A stretch of DNA of 64,000 bases from Acetobacter persici JCM 25330 (lineage in GTDB: Bacteria > Pseudomonadota > Alphaproteobacteria > Acetobacterales > Acetobacteraceae), in the NCBI RefSeq assembly GCF_000613905.1, contig NZ_BAJW01000002.1, forward strand, positions 1 through 64,000, in the 5' to 3' direction. The notes under the pieces are model-generated. The model made no database searches. It was given only the letters and a program-made list of their open reading frames with translations, and was not told where the DNA came from. Positions 62,918 to 64,000 of the stretch are shown in pieces (within the stretch, counting starts at the first letter, position 1; each line of letters opens with the position of its first letter). The position numbers and the translations under genes are program-made.

Positions 62918-64000
62918 ATGCGGCGTCCTTGAATGGTGCTGTGCCGAGACGGCGGCATGTTTCAATAAACCGTTCACCCGCCGTCCGTCTGGAAAGATAC
63001 GTATCAATGATCCGGGCGATTGCATCAACCGTTTCATCTTCCGACATAGCCGACCCCAGAATTTGCCCGACCGAGGCATCCGCCCCTCCGGCGGACCCGC
63101 CAAGCGTAATCTGGAACGCTTCTTCCCCCCGTTTATCAACGCCCAAAATACCAATATGCCCGGCATGGTGATGCCCGCAGGCATTGATACAGCCGGAAAT
63201 ATTCAGCCTTAACGGCCCGATTTCCCGCTGGAGATCGGCATTGGCAAAGCGGGAACTCAGCTTTTGCGCAATAGGAATGGAACGCGCGTTGGCAAGCGCG
63301 CAGTAATCCAGCCCCGGGCAGGCAACAATATCGGTAATAAAGCCGATATTAGCTTCCCCAAGCCCGTTTTTCTCCAGAGCCTGCCAGACGTCATACAGGG
63401 CATCCTGCCGCACATGGCCCAGCACCACGTTTTGCAGATGCGTGATCCGCAACTCCCCAAAACTATAGCGGTCCGCGAGATCCGCCAGCAGATCCATCTG
63501 CGCTGAGGTCACATCCCCCGGAATCCCACCGGCCGGTTTGCACGACACGGTGACGGACGCATAGCCGGGCTGTTTGTGGGCATGCGTATTGGTTCTGACC
63601 CACGCATCAAACGCATGATCACTTTTACGCTGGGCCACCAGTTTTTCAGCAGCATCTCCCGCCGGAGCAAAATCGGGCGCGCCAAAGCGTGCACGAATGG
63701 CTTCAACGGTGGCCTCCGGCAGGCGATAGCGTGCCCGGTCCATCGCAGAAAATTCCGCATTGACCTGACTGAGAAATTCTTCCGCACCCAGAGCCTGCAC
63801 CAGAATTTTGATCCGGGCCTTGTAGATATTATCGCGCCGCCCGTGTGCGTTATAAACGCGCAGAATGGCTTCCAGATAAGCAATCAGGTCTTCTTCCGGC
63901 AGATCATCGCGCAGCCTGACGCCGATAATAGGGGTTCGCCCCAGCCCTCCGCCGACGAAAACCTCAAACACCGGGCGGCCATTATCGCCCTCACGCGCAA
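62904..64000 (-). CDS. cysI: Nitrite/sulfite reductase, hemoprotein (partial, 5' end outside window)
   Basis: C-terminal part of a siroheme-dependent reductase. The four Cys ligands of the siroheme/[4Fe-4S] site are visible as CPGLDYC (C-x5-C) and CINAC (C-x3-C in NISGCINACGHHHAGHIG). Upstream blocks: GGGLGRTPIIG and YKARIKILVQALG. The reading frame stays open to the window end at 64000, so about the N-terminal third to half is missing. With DUF934 behind it, assimilatory sulfite reduction (CysI) is more likely than nitrite reduction, but this is context-based. Confidence 0.9.
   Translation of the reverse strand, partial: AREGDNGRPVFEVFVGGGLGRTPIIGVRLRDDLPEEDLIAYLEAILRVYNAHGRRDNIYKARIKILVQALGAEEFLSQVNAEFSAMDRARYRLPEATVEAIRARFGAPDFAPAGDAAEKLVAQRKSDHAFDAWVRTNTHAHKQPGYASVTVSCKPAGGIPGDVTSAQMDLLADLADRYSFGELRITHLQNVVLGHVRQDALYDVWQALEKNGLGEANIGFITDIVACPGLDYCALANARSIPIAQKLSSRFANADLQREIGPLRLNISGCINACGHHHAGHIGILGVDKRGEEAFQITLGGSAGGADASVGQILGSAMSEDETVDAIARIIDTYLSRRTAGERFIETCRRLGTAPFKDAAYAPA

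Overview
This 64 kb window looks like ordinary core chromosome of an alphaproteobacterium, most likely an acetic acid bacterium (Acetobacteraceae, Acetobacter or a close relative). That placement is inferred from protein style and gene order: recF-gyrB, a tpiA/secG/pyrG/kdsA block, ppiD-trpEGDC-moaC, PDH with a lipoyl domain fused to E1-beta, separate purS/purQ/purL, and dispersed Kdo/lipid A genes. No tRNA, rRNA, CRISPR array, transposase, integrase or phage gene was recognised.

Layout. 1-3.1 kb: end of recF and gyrB, so the dnaA-dnaN region probably lies just outside the left edge. 3.4-7.1 kb (minus): kdsA, pyrG, secG, tpiA. 7.4-13.9 kb (plus): a PpiD-like chaperone, trpEGDC and moaC in a tightly packed, partly overlapping run. 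14.0-20.7 kb (plus): pyruvate dehydrogenase (pdhA, pdhB, pdhC, lpd), lipA and a Coq10/RatA-like START protein; lipA supplies the cofactor used by the complex. 20.9-25.1 kb: a small Ala/Pro-rich secreted protein, then on the minus strand TerC, a lytic transglycosylase, pgpA and cinA. 25.2-30.9 kb (plus): purB, purC, purS, a Rap1a/Tai-like secreted protein, purQ, purL. 31-34 kb: bolA, grxD, a His-rich secreted protein, yraN and cardiolipin synthase. 34-41.7 kb: an EEP nuclease/phosphatase, an AI-2E transporter, an XRE regulator, sseA, metC, comM and serA. 41.8-46.3 kb: hisN, cytochrome c, kdsB, pheA, dapA, smpB. 46.4-51.9 kb: a two-domain cold shock protein, an LpxR-like outer-membrane protein, and a stretch of poorly characterised genes (hypothetical, OpuAC-like, methyltransferase, YdcF). 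52-56.6 kb: fabD, fabG, acpP, fabF, mltG. 56.6-64 kb (minus): SYLF protein, inositol-phosphatase family, LpxL-like acyltransferase, lpxK, waaA, DUF374 acyltransferase, DUF934 and sulfite reductase, the last running off the right edge.

The strongest global signal is technical. About 20 places in 16 genes show a single missing base that breaks an otherwise perfect essential-type protein. Nearly all lie in short homopolymers, and all are -1. Restoring one base at each site gives intact family-length proteins, and the corrected lengths are exact multiples of three. This fits uncorrected sequencing or assembly error, not pseudogenes. These genes are reported as single CDS spans with the break noted.

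I found no convincing undescribed multi-gene system. The best leads are a Rap1a/Tai-like secreted protein translationally embedded in purS-purQ-purL, an OpuAC-like binding protein without a signal peptide beside a methyltransferase and YdcF, an octanucleotide tandem repeat between two convergent terminators, and an XRE regulator with an uncharacterised C-terminal domain.
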